The notes below the pieces were generated by a model, which was given only the letters and a program-made list of their open reading frames with translations, was not told the DNA's origin and ran no database searches. The position numbers and the translations under genes were made by a program. Positions 1 through 6,599 of a stretch of DNA of 24,311 nt are shown piece by piece (positions within the stretch are counted from its first letter, which is position 1; each line of letters begins with the position of its first letter). Origin of the DNA: a virus; the IMG/VR virus record IMGVR_UViG_3300023172_002559, positions 1 through 24,311 of that record; one strand, given 5' to 3'.

Positions 1-722
1 TCGATGCTTTTAAAAATATCACGACTTGCAATATCAGTTGTCATTGAATCTACACGCATACTAACCAATGCTTCACTAAGTTCGAATGTTAGATACAATA
101 CATTCATACCCAGCAAACACCAGTTCACACCCAAGTTAGCCAAGAACAAACTCTTACCAGATCCACTACCACCTGCAAAGATGTTTAGTTCGCCTCTATT
201 GAATCCTCCAAACAGTTTCTTATCCAGTGCCGGCCAACCTGTGCTTACTTGTCCGTTTTTGTCTTTGATTCCTTCTAGTCGTGCTCTTGGATCTGCAAAG
301 TAGTCTGTACCCAAGTCTTTTTGCAAACCAATCTGTACAGCGTTCTTAACCAAGTCCTCACATGCACCATATTGCCCGCTTTCCAACAAGTCGGCACTCT
401 TTAAGATAGCTGCCTCTAGTGCTTTGTGTTTGCTGAATGTTTCAAAGTCCTGCAACAACCAGTCATAGTGATTCTCTTGCAGTTGTCCTGGATCTTTCAA
501 GTCACTGTTAGTAGCAGCATTGACCATATCAAACGTTGGAAGTGCATTGTGTTCTTCCACATAATCCTTAATAAACTTTGCTGGATCTGCTAAACGTCTA
601 TCAAATGTATTTGGATCAAACACACCCTGACAGCGTACAAAGCTCTCAGCATCTGTCATAAACATTTCTAAATATACTTTTTGGATATCATATCCATAAT
701 CAGTGTTCTGTCTTGTTGCCAT
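1..722 (-). CDS. 41: Replicative DNA helicase, DnaB/gp41 type (N-terminal part; runs off the left edge)
   Basis: This is the hexameric helicase that unwinds DNA ahead of the phage fork, acting with primase. The ATG is at 722 and 240 complete codons are present before the window ends, so the C-terminal part is missing. Residues 184-191 read GGSGSGKS, a Walker A motif followed by LFLANLGVNW, as in RecA-fold DnaB-family helicases. The residues before it form the expected N-terminal helical region. In T4, gp41 is 475 aa, so about half is here. A sigma70-like promoter lies 60 nt upstream, inside a small overlapping ORF. Family assignment is firm; equivalence to T4 gp41 is inferred from the neighbouring primase, UvsW and UvsX genes. 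Confidence 0.88.
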   Translation of the reverse strand, partial: MATRQNTDYGYDIQKVYLEMFMTDAESFVRCQGVFDPNTFDRRLADPAKFIKDYVEEHNALPTFDMVNAATNSDLKDPGQLQENHYDWLLQDFETFSKHKALEAAILKSADLLESGQYGACEDLVKNAVQIGLQKDLGTDYFADPRARLEGIKDKNGQVSTGWPALDKKLFGGFNRGELNIFAGGSGSGKSLFLANLGVNWCLLGMNVLYLTFELSEALVSMRVDSMTTDIASRDIFKSI

Positions 723-864
723 CTCTTACGTGCCTTACGTTTGTTGTTGTCTTTAGACTACCACAGTTCTTACAGTAGTGTATTGTAACACAATATGTAT
801 GCGTGTCAACACTAATATAATCTGTGTGTTTTTCGGGTATTACGTTTTTACAGCAGCCGTACAT
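700..864 (-). CDS. Small Cys-rich (zinc-ribbon-like) protein overlapping two genes
   Basis: This 54-codon ORF begins inside the 3' end of the carbamoyltransferase gene and ends inside the 5' end of the helicase gene. It starts MYGCCKN and carries HYCKNCGSL at residues 29-37, so it has a CC pair, a further Cys at 25 and a CxxC, a pattern like a small zinc ribbon. A GGAG ribosome-binding site sits 7 nt before the ATG. It fills the otherwise empty 117-nt gap completely without a stop. Function is unknown. The main doubt is that the helicase promoter lies within it, so the ORF could be fortuitous; the well-placed Shine-Dalgarno and the Cys pattern argue that it is real. Confidence 0.5.
   Translation of the reverse strand: MYGCCKNVIPEKHTDYISVDTHTYCVTIHYCKNCGSLKTTTNVRHVRDGNKTEH
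782..809 (-). promoter_or_regulatory. Sigma70-like promoter for helicase gp41
   Basis: On the minus strand, TTGACA (809-804) is followed by a 16-nt spacer and TACAAT (787-782). The -35 is a perfect consensus and the -10 matches 5 of 6. The helicase ATG is 60 nt downstream. A 6-bp inverted repeat, TATTGT-AAC-ACAATA (781-795), overlaps the -10 and could be an operator, although this is speculative. Confidence 0.55.
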
Positions 865-2345
865 ACTTTTACTCCATAATGCTGTTCAAATGCCTGTGCA
901 TCTTCTACTGTATTAACTATCGGTTTTCCTTTGATATTTAAACTGGTGTTTAACAGTATAGGGCAGCCTGTTTCTTCGTACCAACGCTCTAACAGTTTTC
1001 TAAAGCCCACGCTTTGATCTGCAGAAACTGTCTGTACCCTAGAGGTGCCGTCCCCGTGGATGATTGCAGGTAGTCCAGGATCCGTGCAAGTTGAAGTGTA
1101 TTGCATAAAGGGTCCTGTGGGTCCGGAGAAATAAGTGGAGGCGTGCTCTTCAAGTACGGCTGGAGCAAACGGTCTAAACTTTTGTCTGCGCTTGATTTCA
1201 TTGACTCGGTCTTTGATGTCTGTGCCTCGGGGGTCTGCAAGTAAGGAGCGGTGTCCAAAAGCTCTGGGCCCGAATTCTGCCCTACCGTTGGCCACACCAA
1301 CAATACCAGTAGTAAGTAGTTCTTGTAATGCTTCTTCAACTGGATAATCTCCTTCAATGTTATACCCTGTGTACATATGCTGCATGGGCATAAACTGTTT
1401 TTTATGGGCTAATACAGCACCTATACTAGACCCTGCATCTCCCGGGTTAGGCATTATGTGTACGTTGTCCCAATCACTAGTAAGTAGTCCGTTGGCCGAA
1501 CAATTTAGTGCACACCCTCCCATGAACACGAGATTAGAACTCGTACCTTGCCACTTGGTCCAGTTGCTGATTATCTTGAGTATATACTGATAAACTGCCT
1601 GGGTGGCAGCAGCAATGTCAAAGTAGTCTTGTTCGGTGGTAAGATCGGGTCGCCACCACGTGCACCCCCTATGCAGATTGTGTTTTAACTTGATACAGGG
1701 CTTGTCGTTGAATGTGTTTAATAGGTTGTCTTCTGGCGGCAAATAGAAAAAGTCAGTGAGGATATCGTTGAATAATCTGTGAGGGTCACCATATGCAGCC
1801 ATACCCATGAGGATATATTCGTCCTCTTGTGGCTTAAGACCTATTCTTTGCGTGATTGCCGAGTACCATAGGCCCACGGAGTGTGGGTATTGTTGTGAAT
1901 ATATTCTCCTGAGCCCTTTTTCTTCGTCCGCATTCCAGATAGTGAGTGTATCAAATTCTCCAATGCTGTCGCAAACAATAACGCTGGCTTCTGTAAAATC
2001 ACTAGTATAAAAGCCGGCAGCAGCATGGGCAAGATGATGATCAGTATACCTAATAGGAGCATGTATCCCATAAGATCCAAGATACTTACGAATATTGTTT
2101 TCACCCAACCGAAGTCCTTGGCCTGCTCTAAGTTGTCTAAGAGTTTTGATAAAGGGTCTTTCATACCAAATAACTTCATCAGGTTCTCCCCATTGTTTTG
2201 CATACTCTATTAATTTATCATTTAAATGTGCATCGTTTTTTACGCCACTGAAGCGTTCACTGTGACTTGCAAACTCTAATCCGTCATCTGTAAACACCGC
2301 TAATGCAGCATCGTGACTGTTAGCACTTATACCCCAAGTAATCAT
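840..2345 (-). CDS. Carbamoyltransferase, NodU/TobZ family
   Basis: The 501-aa protein belongs to the family that transfers a carbamoyl group from carbamoyl-phosphate, via carbamoyl-AMP, to a hydroxyl of a sugar or antibiotic. The N-terminal Kae1-like domain has DHHLAH at 102-107 (metal-binding His), a GGCALNCSANG loop at 276-286 and PNPGDAGSSIGA at 299-310. The C-terminal part has GRAEFGPRAFGHRSLLADPR at 354-373 and LNTSLNIKGKPIVNT at 465-479, both family signatures. Its start overlaps the stop of the tiny upstream gene by 4 nt (ATGA), which implies translational coupling. NodU-type proteins are usually 530-600 aa, so this one is slightly compact but all motifs are present. The substrate is unknown; a glycan built by the sugar genes in this window is a reasonable guess. 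Confidence 0.92.
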   Translation of the reverse strand: MITWGISANSHDAALAVFTDDGLEFASHSERFSGVKNDAHLNDKLIEYAKQWGEPDEVIWYERPFIKTLRQLRAGQGLRLGENNIRKYLGSYGIHAPIRYTDHHLAHAAAGFYTSDFTEASVIVCDSIGEFDTLTIWNADEEKGLRRIYSQQYPHSVGLWYSAITQRIGLKPQEDEYILMGMAAYGDPHRLFNDILTDFFYLPPEDNLLNTFNDKPCIKLKHNLHRGCTWWRPDLTTEQDYFDIAAATQAVYQYILKIISNWTKWQGTSSNLVFMGGCALNCSANGLLTSDWDNVHIMPNPGDAGSSIGAVLAHKKQFMPMQHMYTGYNIEGDYPVEEALQELLTTGIVGVANGRAEFGPRAFGHRSLLADPRGTDIKDRVNEIKRRQKFRPFAPAVLEEHASTYFSGPTGPFMQYTSTCTDPGLPAIIHGDGTSRVQTVSADQSVGFRKLLERWYEETGCPILLNTSLNIKGKPIVNTVEDAQAFEQHYGVKVCTAAVKT

Positions 2346-2443
2346 GCTGCGTCAATAGCCGCCTGTACAAGGCGTTCTGGCAACTTGCATACTTGATAGT
2401 ATACTGCCCAAAACAAGATATTATAAATCACGATTTCTATCAT
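2342..2443 (-). CDS. Tiny hydrophobic protein (33 aa)
   Basis: The 33-codon ORF begins MIEIVIYNILFWAVYY, a short hydrophobic stretch that could be one membrane segment, followed by a polar tail (CKLPERLVQ). Its stop overlaps the carbamoyltransferase ATG by 4 nt (ATGA), and its start lies inside the end of the 52-aa gene upstream, the same chain of overlaps seen across this cluster. No family is recognised. Support comes from gapless packing rather than similarity. Confidence 0.5.
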   Translation of the reverse strand: MIEIVIYNILFWAVYYQVCKLPERLVQAAIDAA

Positions 2444-2579
2444 TGTGCACTTTCTCCCAATACTCATCGTTGTCCATTGCAGGACGCTTTGCTAGTTCTG
2501 CTTCCCATGCTAATCTACGCTTGCGGGCTTGTCTTATGCCCCACCAGAAGTACAGTCTCCAAAACAATTTTGTACTCAT
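2421..2579 (-). CDS. Small basic protein (52 aa), unknown function
   Basis: The ORF begins MSTKLFWRLYFWWGIRQ and then carries a basic stretch (RKRRLAWEAELAKRP) before an acidic, polar C-terminus (MDNDEYWEKV). The aromatic N-terminus could be a short amphipathic or membrane-associated helix. Its ATG shares one base with the TAA of the DUF2061-like gene (TAATG), a typical coupling arrangement. No family is recognised. Confidence 0.6.
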   Translation of the reverse strand: MSTKLFWRLYFWWGIRQARKRRLAWEAELAKRPAMDNDEYWEKVHNDRNRDL

Positions 2580-2794
2580 TATGTATTTTTTGATATCCAT
2601 AACCTATCCAGTACAAAAAACCATACAGCATTTAGCAAAGGTTCTACTACAGCATCTGTAAGTGCAATGTAAAAAGGTGCACCTGTAAAATACATCACAC
2701 ACATTGCAGCAATAAGAAAGTGTCCTATTGTGTATACCATAGTGCGTAACAGTGTACCTTTTAGTGCTTGATATGATTTTGTAAACTCACTCAT
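2579..2794 (-). CDS. DUF2061-like small membrane protein
   Basis: The 71-aa protein starts MSEFTKSYQALKGTLLR and has two hydrophobic segments, about residues 19-38 and 42-62, followed by DRLW near the end. This layout (KS-R...T-hydrophobic...E-hydrophobic...ERxW) matches the DUF2061 family of two-helix membrane proteins, whose function is not established. An upstream GTG in frame would give 83 aa, but it lies inside the zinc-finger gene, so I chose the ATG at 2794, which overlaps the previous stop by a few bases in the same style as its neighbours. Confidence 0.7.
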   Translation of the reverse strand: MSEFTKSYQALKGTLLRTMVYTIGHFLIAAMCVMYFTGAPFYIALTDAVVEPLLNAVWFFVLDRLWISKNT

Positions 2795-2957
2795 TTTCTT
2801 TCCTATAAAACTTAATATCACAGTAACCACACACTACATAGCCATCATGTGGAACTTTATAGTATGTAAGAGGATGGTCATTATTATCACCACTGCACTT
2901 TGCAGTGTCGCCATCTACATACACAATACGTTCTTGGAAGCCTTTGATTCTTTTCAT
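2787..2957 (-). CDS. Small zinc-finger protein, zf-CHCC-like (56 aa)
   Basis: The ORF starts MKRIKGFQERIVYVDGD and continues with C21, H29-P30, a Gly-Tyr pair and VVCGYCDIKF at 41-50. The order Cys, His-Pro, Tyr, then CxxC followed by a hydrophobic residue and Phe is the pattern of the zf-CHCC (PF10276) zinc-finger family, also found in the mitochondrial complex I subunit NDUFS6. In this phage it may bind nucleic acid or a protein partner; the role is unknown. Its ATG overlaps the stop of the 37-aa gene upstream (AATGA), and its own stop overlaps the DUF2061-like start. Confidence 0.7.
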   Translation of the reverse strand: MKRIKGFQERIVYVDGDTAKCSGDNNDHPLTYYKVPHDGYVVCGYCDIKFYRKENE

Positions 2958-3067
2958 TTGTAGATAAACGGATCCTTTTTCCGTAACTCTTTCATGCGTT
3001 TTCTAAATGTAAGCTCTTCTTTGATTTTTCTATAAGGCCATAATATGATATTTTTTAACCAAACCAT
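2954..3067 (-). CDS. Tiny basic protein after primase (37 aa)
   Basis: The sequence begins MVWLKNIILWPYRKIKEEL and ends RKKDPFIYK. It has a short hydrophobic N-terminus and then a highly basic amphipathic helix. Its ATG overlaps the last codons of primase by 13 nt and its stop overlaps the next start. I recall similar short proteins (xPYRKIKEE...KDPFIY) in T4-like marine phages, but this is from memory and should be tested by search. The function is unknown. Confidence 0.65.
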   Translation of the reverse strand: MVWLKNIILWPYRKIKEELTFRKRMKELRKKDPFIYK

Positions 3068-4047
3068 TTCTTTGCTCTCAATCTAATTTTTAATGGGCTG
3101 CTTTCCGCAGCACTTGCTATGCTGTATAATGTATACAGTCTACCGTACTTAGCTACAGCATCACCTATGTCATTGATATCCTGATCCCACTCTGGCATGC
3201 TAACATGCCAACCTCTATCGATAGCCTGCTCTACAAGTTTACTACCTGCCTTGTCTCTATCAGGTACAACATAAATGTCTTTGTTAAGTTTGTTGAGTAG
3301 CAGTGCTTGTGCATCATTTATATCACTTCCAGTAAGTGCACAGCCTTCAACATGTAGTGCATCAATAGGTCCTTCGCATACTATACAAAATACCTTGTGC
3401 GGTCTTTGTGCATCCAAGTTAAACACATAACCCGGCTGTGAGTCAGTTAGATACTTTACTTTGTTATCCCCTACTGTACGGGCTGTATATCCAACTATAC
3501 GCCCCTCGTAGTAGAAAGGTATAATAAGTCTATCTCTATAAGCAAGTGTTGGCGACCAGTGATAATCTATGTCCTCGATACTTAAATCACGTTCTAACAT
3601 ATATTGAAAGCAACGTGTGATTCTTTCATCTAAATGACCAGCCTCTGCCCACATGTGTTTAGACAATGGCTCTGCACCTTCTGGTAGTTGTGTTGTAGCA
3701 AACTCAGGCAGTTCAACAGAATATTTTTGAACTTCTACACCTTCGTTTTCACGCATTACATCTAGTGCAAGTTTTGTAATATCACTGTCAGGAGTGTTTA
3801 ACCACTCCAAAAGTTTTTTGAACTTATAACTGAGATTACGTCCTGGTTGCCAACTTGCTTTGAAGCCGCAGTTAAAACAGTGATAACTGATAACTTCGCC
3901 TTCATAAATCACACCGCCTCTGCCTCTTGTATCTGCATTTTCATTATTGTGAACACAACAAGGCGCATTGAAACTGGTCCACCCACTAGGGGTAGTTTTG
4001 CGCTTTGCAGGTAGATATACATTCAAAAGATCAGATACGATGCTCAT
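3055..4047 (-). CDS. 61: DNA primase, gp61 type
   Basis: This 330-aa protein makes RNA primers at the fork and partners the gp41 helicase. The N-terminal zinc domain has APCCVH at 28-33 and HCFNC at 56-60, giving a CxH...CxxC set. The toprim catalytic domain has CEGPIDALH (224-232, with the acidic E225) and VVPDRDKAG (260-268, DxD), as in DnaG/gp61 primases. T4 gp61 is 342 aa, so the length fits. The start at 4047 has no Shine-Dalgarno and lies 6 nt after a promoter -10 box, which suggests a leaderless transcript. Confidence 0.9.
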   Translation of the reverse strand: MSIVSDLLNVYLPAKRKTTPSGWTSFNAPCCVHNNENADTRGRGGVIYEGEVISYHCFNCGFKASWQPGRNLSYKFKKLLEWLNTPDSDITKLALDVMRENEGVEVQKYSVELPEFATTQLPEGAEPLSKHMWAEAGHLDERITRCFQYMLERDLSIEDIDYHWSPTLAYRDRLIIPFYYEGRIVGYTARTVGDNKVKYLTDSQPGYVFNLDAQRPHKVFCIVCEGPIDALHVEGCALTGSDINDAQALLLNKLNKDIYVVPDRDKAGSKLVEQAIDRGWHVSMPEWDQDINDIGDAVAKYGRLYTLYSIASAAESSPLKIRLRAKKWFG

Positions 4048-4053
4048 ACAAGT

Positions 4054-4082
4054 ATATTAGCATCGTATATTTAGATTGTCAA
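4054..4082 (-). promoter_or_regulatory. Sigma70-like promoter at the primase start codon
   Basis: TTGACA (4082-4077), a 17-nt spacer and TAATAT (4059-4054) lie on the minus strand. The -10 matches TATAAT at 4 of 6 positions and the -35 is perfect. Only 6 nt (ACTTGT) separate the -10 from the primase ATG, so the transcript would start at or within a base or two of the A of the start codon. The -35 overlaps the stop of the upstream structural-like gene. Confidence 0.6.
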
Positions 4083-4441
4083 TGGTTAAGTGATATGCTA
4101 TTGACTGTTCCGTCTGTGTACTCAACAACAGCTCTCAACCATACATAGTTACCTGTAAAGTTGTATAAAAAAGATCCAGTGTTATAGGCACTGCTGTCGT
4201 TTGAACTTACTAGTTCGGCTGAAGATAAGGTAAACCAATCAGTTGCTGTTGGATTAGTAGATAGACTTGCTTGTATATTAATGCTACCAATAAACCCAGT
4301 CACATTATATTGCACAGTATGAAACCCGTCAGTTCTACTGTAATAACCGTCGCCTTTAAACGCATTGCCTTCTACCGTTTGAGTACTACTGTCTCCTGGG
4401 TGCGTTTGATTTGATAACATTGTTTCGCTTGTAGATGCCAT
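4079..4441 (-). CDS. Beta-rich protein, probably structural (120 aa)
   Basis: The protein is rich in Ser, Thr, Asn and aromatic residues in alternating patterns, typical of a beta-sandwich or fibre/decoration protein. From about residue 40 (HTVQYNVTGFIGSINIQASL) it is clearly related to the C-terminal domain of the next gene upstream (HTVAVYTNSYVGNIEIQATL), including the shared Trp and the later YNF..WLR / YNFLRF strands. It is therefore a stand-alone copy of that domain. A TAAGG ribosome-binding site lies 10 nt before the ATG. A virion or fibre-associated role is inferred from composition only. Confidence 0.65.
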   Translation of the reverse strand: MASTSETMLSNQTHPGDSSTQTVEGNAFKGDGYYSRTDGFHTVQYNVTGFIGSINIQASLSTNPTATDWFTLSSAELVSSNDSSAYNTGSFLYNFTGNYVWLRAVVEYTDGTVNSISLNH

Positions 4442-4453
4442 AACGTATTTACC

Positions 4454-5239
4454 TTAGTTTCTTATTAATATTTTTGTAACTTTTTCGTCTGGGTCGGCAC
4501 TTAGCTTAAAACGTAAGAAGTTGTAAACTCCGTTAAAGTTAGCCGGTACTGGTTCTGTTTCTGAACCTGTAAAAGTTAAAGTAGATACAGTTGTCCAGTT
4601 GTTATCTGTAGTGATTTGGTTATCTAATGTAGCTTGTATTTCAATATTGCCTACATAAGAGTTTGTGTAAACTGCAACTGTATGTAGTGCTTCGTTTCCG
4701 TTTAATCCTGGATCTGCTGTAATACTATCTGTAGTATCAGAGCCAGCTACCCAATAATCGCTTTCTTGATAAAAGTTTGTAACTTCTATACTAGCTTTTG
4801 GTCCTGCATAGGCATGCCCATCAACAAATATAGTGCCTGCACTACCAAAGTTTCTATCTGCATATGTAAGTGTATTTCCTGATGTTGATTTTAAATAGAT
4901 GTTATAATGTAGATATTGCTGTCTAACATTAAGTAAATCATTTTCAGTTACAGTAACATTAAATAAACCTTTTGTAGATGTAGTAGAACCGTCATCTGTT
5001 ACTGTACATTCTTTTTCAATAATCTTACTGTTGCTTTCGTCAAAAATAACAATCACAGGTGTGTCGGTGATTGTAACGGGCTTTTGATCACTGTTTAGCA
5101 TTCTAAACTGAAACTTGTTATCAATACCTCTATACATTTTAATTTGTCTACTATACACTGGTCTATACTCCACAAGGAATCCTGTATCATTTAAAAGAAT
5201 ATCTATTTTGTTATCGACTAAATATCTAGGTATAAGCAT
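4454..5239 (-). CDS. Beta-rich protein, probably structural (261 aa)
   Basis: The chosen start MLIPRYLVDNKIDILLND has AAAGG 8 nt upstream; an open frame extends further upstream to 5335 but would overlap the divergent gene. The N-terminal half has a domain with FQFRMLNSDQKPVTITDTP (polar strands, about residues 45-65), which resembles phage capsid, neck or fibre beta-domains. The C-terminal half (about 180-261) is the Ig-like domain duplicated in the neighbouring 120-aa gene. I recall similar proteins in T4-like cyanophages. Function unknown; likely a virion or baseplate-associated protein. Confidence 0.6.
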   Translation of the reverse strand: MLIPRYLVDNKIDILLNDTGFLVEYRPVYSRQIKMYRGIDNKFQFRMLNSDQKPVTITDTPVIVIFDESNSKIIEKECTVTDDGSTTSTKGLFNVTVTENDLLNVRQQYLHYNIYLKSTSGNTLTYADRNFGSAGTIFVDGHAYAGPKASIEVTNFYQESDYWVAGSDTTDSITADPGLNGNEALHTVAVYTNSYVGNIEIQATLDNQITTDNNWTTVSTLTFTGSETEPVPANFNGVYNFLRFKLSADPDEKVTKILIRN

Positions 5240-5256
5240 ACAGGAACCTTTTTTTA

Positions 5257-5270
5257 TATAAGTATTTATC
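5257..5270. promoter_or_regulatory. Possible opposed T4-like late promoter boxes
   Basis: In the 34-bp spacer between divergent genes, the plus strand has TATAAGTA (5257-5264) and the minus strand has GATAAATA (5270-5263), each one mismatch from the T4 late box TATAAATA. They face the two genes they would serve. With sequence this AT-rich, such matches occur by chance, so this is only a lead. Confidence 0.25.
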
Positions 5271-5273
5271 GGC

Positions 5274-5642
5274 ATGTTATTAAAAGAAATAGAACAACAA
5301 TATCCATATATTAGTGTAGTTGCATACGGCGGCAATGAGTACGTAGGTATTATAACAAATCAAGATCAATATGTTACAACAATGTATGTTTATACAGCAT
5401 TAAAGACTGATGATCATAAAAAACTACTTATTGATCTTGGAGAAATATGGTGGTGGGAATCTAATAGAATGATTCCTATAAACATTTTTTTAAAAAAAGA
5501 AATAGAACCGTTATCTTATAGTATGACTACTTTAAATAGTAAAACTGTAAAGTTAGTTATTGGTCCTTGTGTAAATATTAATAATCTAAGTATAAAAAGA
5601 GTAAAACGTAAAAGTGTTCAACTTGTTAAGAAGCCTCGCTAA
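5274..5642 (+). CDS. Conserved phage protein of unknown function (122 aa)
   Basis: This is one of only two genes on the plus strand. It starts MLLKEIEQQYPYISVVAYGGNEYVG-like, has a compact core with WWWESNR at about 60-66 and RMIPINIFLKK, and ends in a strongly basic tail (KRVKRKSVQLVKKPR). The basic tail suggests contact with nucleic acid. The start is separated from a divergent minus-strand gene by 34 nt, and the 3' end overlaps the convergent DnaE-like gene by 17 nt. I recall similar ORFs in T4-like cyanophages, but no function. No clear Shine-Dalgarno precedes the ATG. Confidence 0.75.
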   Translation: MLLKEIEQQYPYISVVAYGGNEYVGIITNQDQYVTTMYVYTALKTDDHKKLLIDLGEIWWWESNRMIPINIFLKKEIEPLSYSMTTLNSKTVKLVIGPCVNINNLSIKRVKRKSVQLVKKPR

Positions 5643-6192
5643 GTTGTTCACACACTAGATTCATATGCACTACAACACTTACAGCATATGCAATAGCGTG
5701 TGCTTTCTTAAAATAATAACTTCCGTCAGTGGGTGCGACCCACACATTTTCTAATATCGTTTGCCAAGTTTCGTTGACAAGATGGCGTTTGGCAGGCCGA
5801 ATCATCGCTAACACTGCTGCTAACTGCTCTACACTCTGAGGCTTTGTTGTGCGGAGTATATCTCCGTGACCGGAGATATGAAAGATAAGATCTGTGAAAT
5901 CGTTGTGTAATAGTAAGTCCCATTGTGGTTCACTTTCCATTAGTGTGTGTAAGTGTGCTTCATCTCGAACATCATTATAGATGTTAACATTAAGAAAGTC
6001 TAGTTTGAAGTAACCTCTATCTTCTGCTGTTTTATAATCAATAGTAGCAAGATTGTCCACAGGATTGTGTGGACACTCGGTTACATACACACCAGTGTTG
6101 TGCTTCTTTCCTGTATCAAGTTTTGCCACACGGTGTTGTATCTTAGATAAGATAACACTGCGATCAGCAAAGTCGATATCAATATCAGGCAT
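5626..6192 (-). CDS. Compact DNA polymerase III alpha (DnaE)-like protein
   Basis: At 188 aa this is tiny beside DnaE (about 1,160 aa), yet it keeps recognisable C-family polymerase motifs. Residues 2-8 are PDIDIDF, matching the PDFDVDF palm motif with its catalytic Asp residues. Residues 63-68 are KLDFLN, matching the KFDFLG motif that supplies the third Asp (D65 here). Residues 162-170 are KKAHAIAYA, matching the KSHAxAYA motif. The PHP, thumb, beta-binding and OB regions are absent. It may be a degenerate or repurposed polymerase core. Its ATG overlaps the stop of the nucleotidyltransferase gene (TAATG). I recall related ORFs in cyanophages without known function; polymerase activity is not established. 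Confidence 0.7.
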   Translation of the reverse strand: MPDIDIDFADRSVILSKIQHRVAKLDTGKKHNTGVYVTECPHNPVDNLATIDYKTAEDRGYFKLDFLNVNIYNDVRDEAHLHTLMESEPQWDLLLHNDFTDLIFHISGHGDILRTTKPQSVEQLAAVLAMIRPAKRHLVNETWQTILENVWVAPTDGSYYFKKAHAIAYAVSVVVHMNLVCEQLSEAS

Positions 6193-6599
6193 TAAAGTTT
6201 ACCTTCTTCTCTCATTTGTGCTCTGATCTTTGTAGCACTGATGTTGTGTATTTCTTCACCTAAGTCATGCTCAGTAAAAGTATACCCAACGCCACGACCA
6301 TAGCTAATATCTACAATGTTTGGGACTTGCATAATAACATATTCTTGTCCATTTGTAAAGCCTTCTTTATCTAGTGCTTGTTCTATGTTATTAAAAACAT
6401 CGTCGAAGCCAAAAGGATTATCGTCTTGAATCATTGTACGGCCACCGCTTACATCACCTTCTGCCATAAAAACACTTCGCACCATAATAATAACTTGTCC
6501 TGTTTCAAGCAATGCTTTTTTAAATAGTGCTGTGTGTCCATCATGCCAAGGTTGCCACCTACCTAGCATTTGTGCTGTAGGCTTTTTCCAATCAAACAT
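6192..6599 (-). CDS. NadM-like nucleotidyltransferase (HxGH family)
   Basis: The 135-aa protein has GRWQPWHDGH at 13-22, the (H/T)xGH nucleotide-binding motif of the cytidylyltransferase/adenylyltransferase superfamily, and ISATKIR at 120-126, the matching C-terminal ISxTxxR motif. The GRxQPxHxGH form is closest to NMN adenylyltransferases of the NadM/NadR type. It is at the short end for a catalytic domain. It is immediately downstream of an APS-kinase-like gene, with an 8-nt overlap, so a combined role in making an activated nucleotide (NAD-, sugar- or sulfate-linked) is possible. The substrate cannot be read from the sequence. Confidence 0.8.
   Translation of the reverse strand: MFDWKKPTAQMLGRWQPWHDGHTALFKKALLETGQVIIMVRSVFMAEGDVSGGRTMIQDDNPFGFDDVFNNIEQALDKEGFTNGQEYVIMQVPNIVDISYGRGVGYTFTEHDLGEEIHNISATKIRAQMREEGKL

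Noticed and set aside
4-303. A 99-codon plus-strand frame at the left edge
   Set aside because: It is antisense to the gp41 helicase, whose Walker A and continuous frame are clear. No Shine-Dalgarno or family signature supports it.
1841-2203. A 120-codon minus-strand frame inside the carbamoyltransferase with a hydrophobic centre
   Set aside because: It lies wholly within a strongly supported gene in another frame, has no coupling to neighbours, and its hydrophobic run comes from T-rich codons of the overlapping frame. It is treated as a shadow frame.
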